Numbered from the stretch's first letter, positions 19,624 through 28,748 are shown. The stretch is 64,000 nucleotides of DNA from Grimontia indica (GCF_000333895.2 NZ_ANFM02000034.1:1-64000), one strand, 5' to 3'. Notes: generated from the sequence alone by a model not told the origin. A program made the numbers and translations.

Positions 19624-20922
19624 CTACCCGTACCCGAGAAAGAGCGTAGGGAGTATCAGCGATATTGCGGGCACAAAGGTAATAATGAGCAGAGCGGCAA
19701 TCAGTACGCATACCCAAGGCAGTATCCGACGGGCTATTCGTTCAAAAGGAATCTCCCCGACTTGAGCGGCCATGAACAGATTTGCCCCCAAGGGTGGAGT
19801 GACAAATCCGATGGCAAGCGCCACGATCATCACAATCCCAAAATGCACCAAGTCCACCTGAAGTTTGGTCAATACAGGCAACAACACTGGCGTCAGGATA
19901 ACAATGGATGCAAGAGTTTCGAGGAAGGTGCCGATGATCAGGAGCAATACCAGAATCGCCACCAACACCAGATACTTGTTTTCTGTGATGGAAAGTACGA
20001 ACTGCGCGAGTTCAGTGGGAATTTTCTCCAGCGCGATGATGCGACCGAACGCGACTGATGCACCGATGATCACCAGCACCGCTGATACCAACATGGCCGA
20101 TTCCAGCATGATCTTTGGCAGTGCCTTGAGCGGTAATTCGCGATAAACCAGACAAGACACCACCAAGGCGTAGACGACCGCCACGGCAGATGATTCTGTC
20201 GGCGTGACGATGCCGCCGTAGATACCGCCCAGAATCACCACGGGCATAATGAGTGCGAGCTTGGCCTCGTTAAGCACATGAAAGATTTCCTTCCAGGTGG
20301 GAGCCGGACGCAACTCTGTCATGCTCGTTTGAGTGGCTTGCTTGCGGTAGAAATAGTTGTAAGTCATCAAGGTTAACGCGATGACCAAACCCGGCAGAAT
20401 ACCCGCCATAAAGAGCGCGGTGACTGAGACACCGGCCGCGACAGCATACACAATCATGACCACAGAGGGTGGGATCATCACACCCAAACCTCCGGCACTG
20501 GCGACCATTGCACCAGCATAGGCACGGTCATAGCCACGTTTCACCAAGGCTGGAATCATGGCCAACCCGACTGCTGCCACAGTGGCAGAGCCTGTGCCTG
20601 AAATGGCTGCGAAGAACAGACATGCCATGATGGTCACCGTACCTAAGTCCCCCGGCGCACGTCCGAACAGGGTATCGGCGACTGCGATTAAACGCTTGGA
20701 AATACCGCCTTTACTCATCACATTACCTGCCAATGTAAACAACACCACAGCAATCAGGGTGAAACTGTTGATGCCACTGACAAGTCCTAGCGCATAGAGG
20801 TCGGGTTTTAAAAACGGTATGTACATGATTGCCACGAGAGAGGCTGAGCCCAGCGCAATGCCGATGGGCACGCCAATCAGGAACATGACAAAGAAGCTAA
20901 GAAAGAGGATGAGAGAGGTCAT
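19624..20922 (-). CDS. dctM: TRAP transporter large permease
   Basis: Large inner-membrane subunit of a tripartite ATP-independent periplasmic transporter, 432 residues with about 12-13 helices. Typical DctM motifs: a start with LILFLSFFVMFLIGVPIGIA, AISGTGSATVAAVG in the first half, and the C-terminal helix LLIITFVPAISLILP. It couples sodium flow to uptake of an organic acid delivered by DctP. It overlaps dctQ by 4 bases and ends the catabolic operon. A diverged relic of another copy of its 3' end lies at 11149-11226, beyond the adjoining island. Confidence 0.92.
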   Translation of the reverse strand: MTSLILFLSFFVMFLIGVPIGIALGSASLVAIMYIPFLKPDLYALGLVSGINSFTLIAVVLFTLAGNVMSKGGISKRLIAVADTLFGRAPGDLGTVTIMACLFFAAISGTGSATVAAVGLAMIPALVKRGYDRAYAGAMVASAGGLGVMIPPSVVMIVYAVAAGVSVTALFMAGILPGLVIALTLMTYNYFYRKQATQTSMTELRPAPTWKEIFHVLNEAKLALIMPVVILGGIYGGIVTPTESSAVAVVYALVVSCLVYRELPLKALPKIMLESAMLVSAVLVIIGASVAFGRIIALEKIPTELAQFVLSITENKYLVLVAILVLLLIIGTFLETLASIVILTPVLLPVLTKLQVDLVHFGIVMIVALAIGFVTPPLGANLFMAAQVGEIPFERIARRILPWVCVLIAALLIITFVPAISLILPTLFLGYG

Positions 20923-21419
20923 TGTGGCATCTCCTCATTCTGGTACATGGAGATATCGCCACGTACCCCAATCAGATAGAGAGAGTAAAGCAAACGCAGC
21001 GCACACAGTAGACCGGAAAAAATGATCGCTGCATAAAGCACAGACGTTGGCCACTGGGTGGCAGATAAGGTTTTACCCCGGGCAATGGCTTGCTGGGTGA
21101 TCTCGATGCCCAATACGCAGACCGTGATGGAATAAATCAGGAAAATCGACTCACTGACAAGCAAGATCATGCGCTTGAACTTAGCGGGAAACTTATCGAT
21201 AAAAAACGTCACGCGCATATGCCTGTGCTCACGAATGGCATAGCTGATGCCAAAGTAGATGAGATACACAAAACAGATCCTTGCGATTTCGTTGGCAACA
21301 ACGATGGATGTCGAGAAAGCGAAGCGCGCTATGACGTCCGCAAAAACCATGATGATGATAGTGAGCAGGCTGGCGACAATCACCGTGGGCTCAAAGTATT
21401 TCTCAAGAGCTCGGAACAT
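20919..21419 (-). CDS. dctQ: TRAP transporter small permease
   Basis: Small membrane subunit of the TRAP transporter, 166 residues with four helices, typical DctQ length. It forms a complex with DctM. It starts 73 bases behind dctP, across a strong intercistronic hairpin, and overlaps dctM by 4 bases. Confidence 0.9.
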   Translation of the reverse strand: MFRALEKYFEPTVIVASLLTIIIMVFADVIARFAFSTSIVVANEIARICFVYLIYFGISYAIREHRHMRVTFFIDKFPAKFKRMILLVSESIFLIYSITVCVLGIEITQQAIARGKTLSATQWPTSVLYAAIIFSGLLCALRLLYSLYLIGVRGDISMYQNEEMPQ

Positions 21420-21458
21420 ACTGCCTTCCTTGTGCTTTTCTTGCTGGGTTTGGGATAG

Positions 21459-21478
21459 AAGCGGGCTTAAGCCCGCTT
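21459..21478 (-). other. intercistronic hairpin between dctP and dctQ
   Basis: A perfect 20-base palindrome (AAGCGGGCTTAAGCCCGCTT) in the gap between dctP and dctQ, without a long T run. Such hairpins typically protect the 3' end of the upstream binding-protein transcript or partly stop transcription, so that binding protein is made in excess over permease. The effect here is inference. Confidence 0.65.
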
Positions 21479-21492
21479 GCTAACAGGGAGGG

Positions 21493-22479
21493 TTATTGCG
21501 GGTTCAGGTTCGACATGAACTCGTCATAAAAGTCGCTACCGACTTTCTGTCGGATATCCTGCTCAATCGCTGCATTCATGGTTGCCCCCAAACGCTCACG
21601 ATCTGCCAACGGAAGTTCGTTCACCTTGAGCCCTTTTTCTTTCAGAGCGGCCAGCGTTTCGTTGTTGGTCTTCATGGTGAGGTCACGCTCAAGCACGATG
21701 GTTTCACGGGCGACTTCGTCGATAAGCTTGCGGTCTTTATCACTGAGATCGTTGTACCAATCCAGGTTCGCCATCCACAGCTCAGGCCAATAGATGTGGT
21801 TGGTCAGGGACACGTAATCCTGCACTTCGAAGAAGCGTTCTACGAGCATGGAAGACAGTGCACTTTCCTGACCGAAAATCAGGTTCTGTTGAAGGGAGGA
21901 ATAAATCTCACCCCATGCCAGCGCAATCGGTACGGCATCCACAGAGCGCCACGCTTTAATCGCGATAGGGTTGTCTGCTGAACGCATTCGTAGACCTTCA
22001 AAGGCCTCATAGCTGTCGAGCGGGGCGCGGTTGTTGGTAAAGCTTCGAAAGCCCAGTTCCATAAAGCCCATGGACTTGAGGCCCTGCTTTTCCATGGCTT
22101 TAGCGAGTGACTGACCTGCCTTTCCGTCGAGTACATTACGCGCGGTGTCTTCATCTGCAAACAGCAAAAACTGGTCAAGCACAGCAAGCTCGTTAACGGT
22201 GGAGGAGAGATGCACTGACGCGCCAGTGGCCATGGTGATATTGCCGGATTGAACCAGCTCGGTCATTTCGCGCACTCCACCAAGCTGGCCGCCTGGATAG
22301 ATTTCCACTTCAATCTCGCCGTTAGAGCGTTTTTCGATTTCCTTTTCGAAATACAACAGCGATTGGTGGATGGGTGACACTTCAGGGGTGGCATGGCCTA
22401 TTCGAATCGTGGTGTCGGCAAAGGATGCGGTAGAGGTGAGTAGCCCGGCTATGACAGCGATCATCAGTGACAACTTCAT
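21493..22479 (-). CDS. dctP: TRAP transporter solute-binding protein, DctP family
   Basis: Periplasmic binding protein of 328 residues. The signal peptide ends after ASFA at about residue 21; the mature protein starts with TTIRIGHATPEVSPIHQ, the usual DctP opening. The conserved central region GMRMRS-like (EGLRMRSADNPI) contains the Arg that pairs with a substrate carboxylate in this family, so an organic acid is the likely ligand. First gene of the dctPQM set, 72 bases behind the RraA-like gene. Confidence 0.92.
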   Translation of the reverse strand: MKLSLMIAVIAGLLTSTASFADTTIRIGHATPEVSPIHQSLLYFEKEIEKRSNGEIEVEIYPGGQLGGVREMTELVQSGNITMATGASVHLSSTVNELAVLDQFLLFADEDTARNVLDGKAGQSLAKAMEKQGLKSMGFMELGFRSFTNNRAPLDSYEAFEGLRMRSADNPIAIKAWRSVDAVPIALAWGEIYSSLQQNLIFGQESALSSMLVERFFEVQDYVSLTNHIYWPELWMANLDWYNDLSDKDRKLIDEVARETIVLERDLTMKTNNETLAALKEKGLKVNELPLADRERLGATMNAAIEQDIRQKVGSDFYDEFMSNLNPQ

Positions 22480-22522
22480 GGTGTACTCCTTGTGTTTAGC
22501 CGTATTGCGTTGATTGTTAGGA

Positions 22523-22546
22523 AACGGGCAGCAATATGCTGCCGTT
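22523..22546 (-). other. intercistronic hairpin upstream of dctP
   Basis: AACGGGCAGCA and TGCTGCCGTT pair with one bulged G around a short AT loop in the gap between the RraA-like gene and dctP. No T run follows. It probably acts as an RNA processing or stability element within the operon. Confidence 0.5.
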
Positions 22547-22551
22547 GGAAA

Positions 22552-23247
22552 TCAGGTACGAACGCGTTCGAACTCTGCCCAAGCCTGCTCAAACCGCTCG
22601 AAATCAAAGCCTTCTTCTTTGGCGGCTTGCAGGACAATTTGCTCATTGCGGAGCAAAGTTTCTATCGCGTCTTGAAGCTTGGGAATGATGTCTTTGGGAA
22701 TGACGACAGCACCGTGCCTGTCTGCATGGATCAGGTCGCCTTCATTGACGGTCAAGCCAAACACGGAAACGGGCTCGCCAATGGATTCGATGTGCACGAA
22801 CGCATGACTTGGACCAATGGAACCTGCCAGAACCGGAAATGCTTCGGGCAAATCGCCCAAATCTCGCATCACGCCATTGGTGAGCACGCCTGAAATGCCA
22901 AAGCCCTTGTGCACATTGGTATTAATCTCGCCCCAGAAAGCGCCCACTGCGTTGGGATAATCCAAGTCTTCAATCACAGTGACCGAGGGGAAAGGGCCTT
23001 GCGACATGTATTTGTAGTACTGCATGCGCAGCGCTTTAACGTCTTCCGGCGGCAAGCTGGAAGGCTCAATGGCGGCAATTTGCGCCGTTTTCGCATAGCC
23101 CACCATGGCTTTGCTGGTGGGGTCGGACGCAAGCAGTGTACCTCGTGTAAACTGGTCAAAACCGCGCGCTCCCTGAGCCACTTCTATTGCATTACAGACT
23201 GTGGGTGTGTCGACACTCAGCAAGAGTTTATAGAGCTTTTTATCCAT
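22552..23247 (-). CDS. RraA/HMG-aldolase-family protein
   Basis: A 231-residue protein of the RraA-like superfamily, whose enzyme members are divalent-metal aldolases or decarboxylases acting on 4-hydroxy-4-methyl-2-oxoglutarate, 4-carboxy-4-hydroxy-2-oxoadipate or oxaloacetate. The conserved active-site segment is visible as GVLTNGVMRDLGDL, followed by GDLIHADRHGAVVIP. The start ATG at 23247 overlaps the stop of the hydrolase gene (TAATG). The place in a catabolic operon argues for an enzyme that cleaves a hydroxylated keto acid, not for an RNase E inhibitor. Confidence 0.85.
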   Translation of the reverse strand: MDKKLYKLLLSVDTPTVCNAIEVAQGARGFDQFTRGTLLASDPTSKAMVGYAKTAQIAAIEPSSLPPEDVKALRMQYYKYMSQGPFPSVTVIEDLDYPNAVGAFWGEINTNVHKGFGISGVLTNGVMRDLGDLPEAFPVLAGSIGPSHAFVHIESIGEPVSVFGLTVNEGDLIHADRHGAVVIPKDIIPKLQDAIETLLRNEQIVLQAAKEEGFDFERFEQAWAEFERVRT

Positions 23248-23942
23248 TAAGCGTTCAACCAAGCGTGCAGGACACGTGTGGTTGCCTCCGGTTTTTCAAG
23301 TGTGGGCAAATGCCCGGCAAAAGGAATAATGATGAAATCGGCATGGGGAATGAGCGACTTCATGGTGTCGTGTCGATCTCTCGGACAGAGCTGGTCGTCT
23401 TCTCCCATCAATATCAGGGTAGGAACGGTTACCGCGCGCAGTGTGCCCTGCTGATCCGGACGATCGCGAAGGGCGAGAGACTGGTTAATAAAGCAGGTAT
23501 CACCTAGGTTAGCTGCCATCTCAAGGCACAGCTTTTCGATATCAGGGCGCGGGATGTCTCGGTGAACGTATTTTGGGATCATGACCTCTTGCATCACGTC
23601 CAACATTTCACCGTTAGCGGTGCGGGCAAGGTGCGCTTTCCTGCCCTCTTTCACTTCGTCAAGTTCAGCGCGGGAGTTGGTGTCCATCAAAGCGAGTCGG
23701 GTGATACGCTCCGGTGCCTGACGAAACACTTCCATTGCCAGTATGCCACCCATTGACAGCCCACCCAGCGCGAATTTCTCGGGGGCATTTTCCAATACTT
23801 CCGCTGCGAGCGCTGACATGCTGTCATGACCATCGATATTCATCACGATCACTTCACGTTCTTCGCCCAATGAAGCAACCTGATGCTCAAACAGGCGGTG
23901 ATCGCACATCATGCCGGGAAGCAGGACTAATGGCTCATTCAT
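23247..23942 (-). CDS. alpha/beta hydrolase
   Basis: Cytosolic alpha/beta-hydrolase of 231 residues with the nucleophile elbow GLSMGG, an acid in GEDDQLCP and a C-terminal catalytic His in GHLPTLEKPE. Similar small hydrolases open enol-lactones or esters in catabolic pathways (3-oxoadipate enol-lactonase type). It overlaps the bicupin gene by 4 bases and the RraA-like gene by one. With SnoaL-fold and RraA partners it could hydrolyse a lactone intermediate; substrate not known. Confidence 0.87.
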   Translation of the reverse strand: MNEPLVLLPGMMCDHRLFEHQVASLGEEREVIVMNIDGHDSMSALAAEVLENAPEKFALGGLSMGGILAMEVFRQAPERITRLALMDTNSRAELDEVKEGRKAHLARTANGEMLDVMQEVMIPKYVHRDIPRPDIEKLCLEMAANLGDTCFINQSLALRDRPDQQGTLRAVTVPTLILMGEDDQLCPRDRHDTMKSLIPHADFIIIPFAGHLPTLEKPEATTRVLHAWLNA

Positions 23943-24901
23943 ACGTTTTCCTCAGTCCAAGTGAGGCCTGCTGGGTCATCAGTGCGCGTGACGCGAAAAA
24001 GGCTGGCTTCACCGGAGGCAGTGACCTTGAGTGAGTAGTCGGTACCTCCGGGAAGCCAAATAGTGTCTCCAGGATTGAAGATTTCTGTCTTGCCTTGCCA
24101 ACTGACAGACCAATGTCCTCGCATCACCATTAGGACCACGTCTTTTTCTGCGTGAAGTGTTTCGGGCAGCGGTGACTGACGGGAAAGAAAATCGACTTCA
24201 AAACCCGGTTTGTCGATTAATAACCCATGCTCACCAATCACTTTTACGGCTCCCTGAGCAGCCATTGCCATCATGTCCCAGTAACGGGCAACGTAGTGTT
24301 TGACGACGGTGGTGGCATCAGGACGCAACAGGGCATTTAGCCAGTCCTGCTCTGGCAATGGCATCTCGAGCTCATCATCGGGCAGAGCTTCGTCTTTCTT
24401 GGTGTCATACAGGCGACCCGTTTCACCCAGCACTAAACCGTGGGCTTGTGCTGCTTCGCGAACGTGCGGTGCCCAAATGACGCCGCCGCCGGCATCATCG
24501 CCACCCAGTATCGACATGATCATTCCGTAATCGCTACCGATGTTTTCAAAGCCACGGAATAAGCGGGTAGGAATGTTGAAAATGTCCCCTTCTTCGAGGA
24601 TGACTTCACCGTCTTCTCCGGTTTCTCCCCAAAAGAAACGCCAGCGTCCTTTCAGGACAAAGAACACCTCCGCCGTGTTGTGGGAATGCAGAGAGTTGAA
24701 ACAGCGGGGAGGTTGGCCTGCCGCGCCAATATTGAAGCCCGGCGTGGCGTTGATATGCACGTGCTGATCAGGACTTTCCGACACACCACCGCCAATAATG
24801 GTGAAGTTCTCTTTTTCTGAGGAACCCGGTGTATGTGCATCGATAAAGGCTGTACGACACGGGATCAATTCGCCGAATCTCACCCATTGAGGCTGTTCCA
24901 T
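23939..24901 (-). CDS. bicupin protein (gentisate-dioxygenase-like fold)
   Basis: A 320-residue protein with two cupin beta-barrels. The first (about residues 55-130) has the metal-binding pattern HSHNTAEVFFVLKG and GDIFNIP...GFEN; the second (about 240-310) is degenerate, with VVLMVMRGHWSVSW and GDTIWLPGG. Related bicupins include ring-cleavage dioxygenases and isomerases. The ATG at 24901 follows AAGGAG; the frame open to 25030 overlaps the SnoaL gene and is not needed. Likely a metal enzyme of the same catabolic path. Confidence 0.82.
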   Translation of the reverse strand: MEQPQWVRFGELIPCRTAFIDAHTPGSSEKENFTIIGGGVSESPDQHVHINATPGFNIGAAGQPPRCFNSLHSHNTAEVFFVLKGRWRFFWGETGEDGEVILEEGDIFNIPTRLFRGFENIGSDYGMIMSILGGDDAGGGVIWAPHVREAAQAHGLVLGETGRLYDTKKDEALPDDELEMPLPEQDWLNALLRPDATTVVKHYVARYWDMMAMAAQGAVKVIGEHGLLIDKPGFEVDFLSRQSPLPETLHAEKDVVLMVMRGHWSVSWQGKTEIFNPGDTIWLPGGTDYSLKVTASGEASLFRVTRTDDPAGLTWTEENV

Positions 24902-24938
24902 TATTTTCTCCTTGTAGGCGCGAGCCTGATAACTGACT

Positions 24939-25907
24939 TCAACCTGTGTGAAGCGCGATCTGTTTCCATATCGCCGTTTCATCAAACAACACGAATTCGC
25001 GTCTGATACCGTAAGGGCCAAATTCCACATGCGCTGCTGCCATCAAGTAAACATCTGCACCGCTTGGCTGACCGAAGTGGCCCCAACCCTCATGCTTTCC
25101 GTGAAGGGAAAAGCGGATCGCCGCGCGGGGTGGCATCATTGGGTCGTCGCGCCCAATCTGGTGTTCAATCTTGAATGTGGCATTGGGGAAGCTGGCGCGA
25201 AGGCCAATCCAGAATTGGTCGATTGCGCCCCATGAGTTGACTGTCAGCCCACCTGGATATTCCGCCTGACAAGCGCGGTCATAATCATCGGGAATGCAGG
25301 AAAACTCGGCATTCATCATGCGGGTTAACACCTCGGCGTAACGCTGTCCCCATTCGTTGTCGTTCCCCTTACCGAGATAAGGGCCTTGCTTGTCCATCGC
25401 GGGCGTGAAGGGGCGGGCGCAATGTTCGTGTCCCCCCTGATCGGCGATTTGCTGAATAGCGAAAGCTTTGGGGTCGTGCCCTAACTGACGCACGATGGCA
25501 CCCAGATCCCGGATGAGCCATTCGTCGTTAATTTGATTGTTGATGGCGTGGCAGTCAGCAATGATGCGGTAACGAAGCTTTTTGCCCGTTGCTGCGCCGA
25601 ATTGTCCATCGCCCATGTGCGTTGCTTCGGACAAAATACGGTGTGATGAGAGCATGCCGTCTTCTGGCGTTCCGCTCCAAATAACATCTTCGCCATACAA
25701 GGTTCTGTCTGGGAATTCATTGAGTGTGCCAGCCGTTTGGGCAATCACATCTTTGTTGCCAATGGTCAGTCCGGCAGGGGAGCGGACGACGATGTCTTCA
25801 CCATAGTAATCATGAAGCGAAGCGAGATTGCGCCCTTCCCAAATTTCATGCGTTATTGAGATGATGTAGTCCGGAAAGTCGACAAACTTTTCGTCAAAGC
25901 CCTTCAT
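24939..25907 (-). CDS. SnoaL-like double-domain protein A
   Basis: A 322-residue soluble protein of two SnoaL/NTF2-like cone-shaped domains. Both halves start with the helix-rich pattern typical of ester cyclases and ketosteroid-isomerase relatives (EIWEGRNLASLHDYYGEDIV in the first, YAEVLTRMMNAEF in the second). It is one of four SnoaL-type genes in this locus and the most diverged. The start ATG overlaps the LacI stop (ATGA). SnoaL-fold enzymes cyclise, isomerise or open small carbonyl compounds; the reaction here is unknown. Confidence 0.78.
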   Translation of the reverse strand: MKGFDEKFVDFPDYIISITHEIWEGRNLASLHDYYGEDIVVRSPAGLTIGNKDVIAQTAGTLNEFPDRTLYGEDVIWSGTPEDGMLSSHRILSEATHMGDGQFGAATGKKLRYRIIADCHAINNQINDEWLIRDLGAIVRQLGHDPKAFAIQQIADQGGHEHCARPFTPAMDKQGPYLGKGNDNEWGQRYAEVLTRMMNAEFSCIPDDYDRACQAEYPGGLTVNSWGAIDQFWIGLRASFPNATFKIEHQIGRDDPMMPPRAAIRFSLHGKHEGWGHFGQPSGADVYLMAAAHVEFGPYGIRREFVLFDETAIWKQIALHTG

Positions 25908-26923
25908 GATGAGTATCCTTTCGGTAGTCTGGCTGAGCCGCGGACGATCAGCGGCGAACCAATGGCAACCTTCTGAGGCGCATCGTTCTCATGGCTGATC
26001 TGTTGCAGCAAAATTCTGACGGTTTCACTCACCATGATGTCGGCGCGTTGCGCCAGTGTGGTGAGGTTGTAAGCAGGCCATGAAGCGGCGGGAACATCAT
26101 CAAACCCAACCACGGACACGTCTTCTGGAATGTGTAGGCCGAGCTCAAAACGGATGGTGTCCATGACGGCCAGGGCCATATGGTCGTTGGCGACAAAAAC
26201 AGCGTCTGGCGGATCGTTCTTGAACATCGCGCGGGTTGCTTCCCGAGCCTTGTCCATGTCGAACATGCCATCGCCTCGGGAGTGAACATCAATACCTGCC
26301 TGCTGCAATCCGGCACGGAAACCAATTTCCCGGTCACGTTGGGTGGATGTGCAATCCAGCCCGGCAATGTAGCTGATTTTTTTATGGCCACCTGCGACAA
26401 GAAACTCTGCAGCAGCAATGCCGCCACTGAAATTGTCAGAGGTGACAGAAGAGAAATCATCGCCTTGTTGGGAGCGGTTAAAAAGAACGATAGGCACACC
26501 CACTGAGCGACAGCGTGCAGCGAGCTCCGAGGACAAATCGACGGATGCGGCGATGATGCCATCGACCTGATAATCCAAGATCTCTTCAATCACTTCTTCG
26601 ATAACACTATCGGAGTTGTTCGCCATGAAGATCAGGACGTGGTAGCCCTGCTCCTGCAGCTGATTGGAGAGCTTTTCCAGCGCGTCGGGATAGAACTGGT
26701 TATTGAGGTACGCGACAACCAGGCCAATGACCCGGCTTTTGCCCGAGACCATGGCGCGCGCCAAAACGTTTGGCCTGTATCCTAGCTCTTCTGCGGCCTT
26801 TTTGACCTTCTCGATGGTTTTTTTCGACGCCGAACCACCTGGTGTAAACACCCGGCTGACGGCGGACTGGCTGACGCCTGCGCGTTTGGCGACGTCGGTT
26901 GAGGTGACTTTATCGTTTGCCAT
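25904..26923 (-). CDS. LacI-family transcriptional regulator
   Basis: Repressor of 339 residues: helix-turn-helix with TSTDVAKRAGVSQSAVSRVF at about residues 6-25, hinge helix around RPNVLARAMVSG, and a periplasmic-binding-like effector domain. The ATG at 26923 overlaps the TAA of the SDR gene; the upstream open frame has atypical composition and is discarded. It lies in the middle of the catabolic operon and most likely controls it and the divergent transporter unit through sites in 31705-32107. Confidence 0.9.
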   Translation of the reverse strand: MANDKVTSTDVAKRAGVSQSAVSRVFTPGGSASKKTIEKVKKAAEELGYRPNVLARAMVSGKSRVIGLVVAYLNNQFYPDALEKLSNQLQEQGYHVLIFMANNSDSVIEEVIEEILDYQVDGIIAASVDLSSELAARCRSVGVPIVLFNRSQQGDDFSSVTSDNFSGGIAAAEFLVAGGHKKISYIAGLDCTSTQRDREIGFRAGLQQAGIDVHSRGDGMFDMDKAREATRAMFKNDPPDAVFVANDHMALAVMDTIRFELGLHIPEDVSVVGFDDVPAASWPAYNLTTLAQRADIMVSETVRILLQQISHENDAPQKVAIGSPLIVRGSARLPKGYSS

Positions 26924-27693
26924 TATTCTGCTGTCCAACCTCCGTCTACTTTCAGCGAGGTTCCTGTCACCATGGCTGAGGCATTTGAAGCGAGATAAAC
27001 CACAGCGCCCATCAAATCTTCCACTTCGCCAACGCGGTCGAGTTTGATGTGGCTTTCTATCCAGGCGCGCTTTTCCGGGTCCGCAAACGTCGATGCAGTG
27101 AGGTCGGTTTTGATGAAAGTGGGGCAAACGGTGTTCACGCGAATGCCTTGTTTCCCCCACTCGATTGCCATGGCTTTGGTAAATCCTTCGACGGCATGTT
27201 TGCTGGCGCAATAAACGGCGCGATCAAGACCACCCACATGTGCCATCTGGCTGGAAATTGAAATCAGGCTGCCCGGCTTGCCCGCGGCAATGAGCTTTTT
27301 GGCGGCAAACTGGAACAGGAAATAGGCCGCTTTCACATTCAGGTTGAAGACCTGGTCGTAGTCATCGGACTGGGTATCAACAGCGGGTGAGTGCTTGGCC
27401 AGGCCTGCTGAGTTGAGTACCACATCAAAAGGTTCGCGGGCGTTCATTTCACGCTCCAGCGCAGCAAGATCTGTCATGTCCAAGGGTAGCGCTTCTGCAT
27501 GTAACCCTTCGTCGGCCATGGCTTGCTGAAGGGCCACTAGCTGGTCTTTTCTTCGTGCCATCAAGGTGACATGTGCGCCTGCTCGCGCCAGAGCCGTGGC
27601 GCACGCGAGACCGATCCCTGACGATGCGCCCGTGACTAATGCACGCATGCCAGTGAGATCAAATGAAGGGGTTTTGGGCAGGGCAATGGTCAT
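26923..27693 (-). CDS. short-chain dehydrogenase/reductase (SDR)
   Basis: A 256-residue SDR with TGASSGIG cofactor motif, an NSAG motif at the usual place, catalytic Ser in ISISSQ and YCASK as the Tyr/Lys pair. It ends with the C-terminal GTSLKVDGGWTAE usual in polyol and sugar-acid dehydrogenases. ARRKDQL after beta-2 suggests NADP or relaxed cofactor use. It overlaps the SnoaL B gene by 4 bases and LacI by one. Presumably it oxidises or reduces a hydroxyl/keto group in the pathway. Confidence 0.9.
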   Translation of the reverse strand: MTIALPKTPSFDLTGMRALVTGASSGIGLACATALARAGAHVTLMARRKDQLVALQQAMADEGLHAEALPLDMTDLAALEREMNAREPFDVVLNSAGLAKHSPAVDTQSDDYDQVFNLNVKAAYFLFQFAAKKLIAAGKPGSLISISSQMAHVGGLDRAVYCASKHAVEGFTKAMAIEWGKQGIRVNTVCPTFIKTDLTASTFADPEKRAWIESHIKLDRVGEVEDLMGAVVYLASNASAMVTGTSLKVDGGWTAE

Positions 27694-28742
27694 AATACTT
27701 CCTTTGGTAATTCGACCGCGCGGTGCGGTCTGGCTTTGTTGAATTCCTTCAGTCTGCCAAAAACGTCTACGCCGAGCTGGGCGTAAACATCTAAAAGGTC
27801 AACCAAAACCCAGTTTTCAGCGATCTTCCCATCTTCGATACGCCAGAAGTCCAGACTGCGCAGCGAGACCTGTTGACCGGAGGGGGCGATTCCCAGCCAG
27901 CCGTCGGCACTGAGCGTCTGTCGCATATTTGGCCAGCCCGTGACCGCGACATAGTTGTCTTGTGCGAACAGGTGAATATCCGTTTCACTGTGTACTTTTC
28001 CCCTATCAGGCATCGCGTTGAGAAAGGGGATTTGATGCCAATGACGAAAACCTGAAAGACCGCGGCAAGTACCAATACCTGCTGGGCCATACCAAGTCAG
28101 ATTTGGGTGCCAATAATGCGTCAGGTTCATCACCTCGGGGCCACCTTGGGCGGGGTGACGGATCAGGTCATTGAGCATCGCTAAAACAAGCTTGGCGCTG
28201 GATGGCGTATCATCCATTTCAGGCGACAACGCTTTCACGCCATCTTGGGTCGCTGGCCCCGGAACCAGTCCTTCCCGTCCTAACGACGGCGCCATGGGCC
28301 AGGCATTGGCTTGCATCATCACTTCGACCACATCCCAGATGGTCTGCACCTGAACGATGCGATCATCAGCAATCTGATAGAACTCGTGATAGCGCATGTG
28401 GGTGAAGTGCCCGGTGGGTGGAATATCCAAAAACGGACTGAGAAAGGTGCCGCAGTAATAGCCGCAGCAGCCAATCCATTGCTGACCGTGTTGGTCTTTT
28501 CCATGAATGACGATGGTATCCCGACGCTCAAGATCCGGCATGGCCTCAAGCAAAGGCTGATAGCTTTGACGAATCCATTGCGATGCGCCAGTCATGTCCC
28601 CGAAAGGATGACACATGTGGATCACGGCATTGGGGGCGAACAGCCCCTCGGCGGCTGCTTCCAGCGCGCCAAGCTCAGCGTTTTTCTGACACTGACGCCA
28701 GCGAGAAAAGGCGTCGGCAATGCGGTGATTTTCCATCGTCAC
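27690..28742 (-). CDS. SnoaL-like double-domain protein B
   Basis: A 350-residue protein with two SnoaL/NTF2-like domains (about 5-165 and 185-330). The N-terminal domain carries HMRYHEFYQIADDRIVQVQT; the C-terminal one has WYGPAGIGTCRGLSGF and WRIEDGKIAENWVLVDLLD, shared almost word for word with proteins C and D. GTG at 28742 is taken as start because AGAGGA lies 9 bases upstream, while the next ATG (28736) is too far from it. It lies 6 bases behind the dehydrogenase gene. Confidence 0.82.
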   Translation of the reverse strand: MTMENHRIADAFSRWRQCQKNAELGALEAAAEGLFAPNAVIHMCHPFGDMTGASQWIRQSYQPLLEAMPDLERRDTIVIHGKDQHGQQWIGCCGYYCGTFLSPFLDIPPTGHFTHMRYHEFYQIADDRIVQVQTIWDVVEVMMQANAWPMAPSLGREGLVPGPATQDGVKALSPEMDDTPSSAKLVLAMLNDLIRHPAQGGPEVMNLTHYWHPNLTWYGPAGIGTCRGLSGFRHWHQIPFLNAMPDRGKVHSETDIHLFAQDNYVAVTGWPNMRQTLSADGWLGIAPSGQQVSLRSLDFWRIEDGKIAENWVLVDLLDVYAQLGVDVFGRLKEFNKARPHRAVELPKEVL

Positions 28743-28748
28743 GGACGC

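Noticed and set aside
19469-19765. A 98-codon plus-strand frame across the end of dctM
   Set aside because: Its second half is antisense to the conserved DctM C-terminus, it spans a terminator hairpin, and no ribosome binding site is present.
22552-23247. RNase E inhibitor RraA
   Set aside because: The operon context and retained metal-aldolase motif favour the enzymatic branch of the family.
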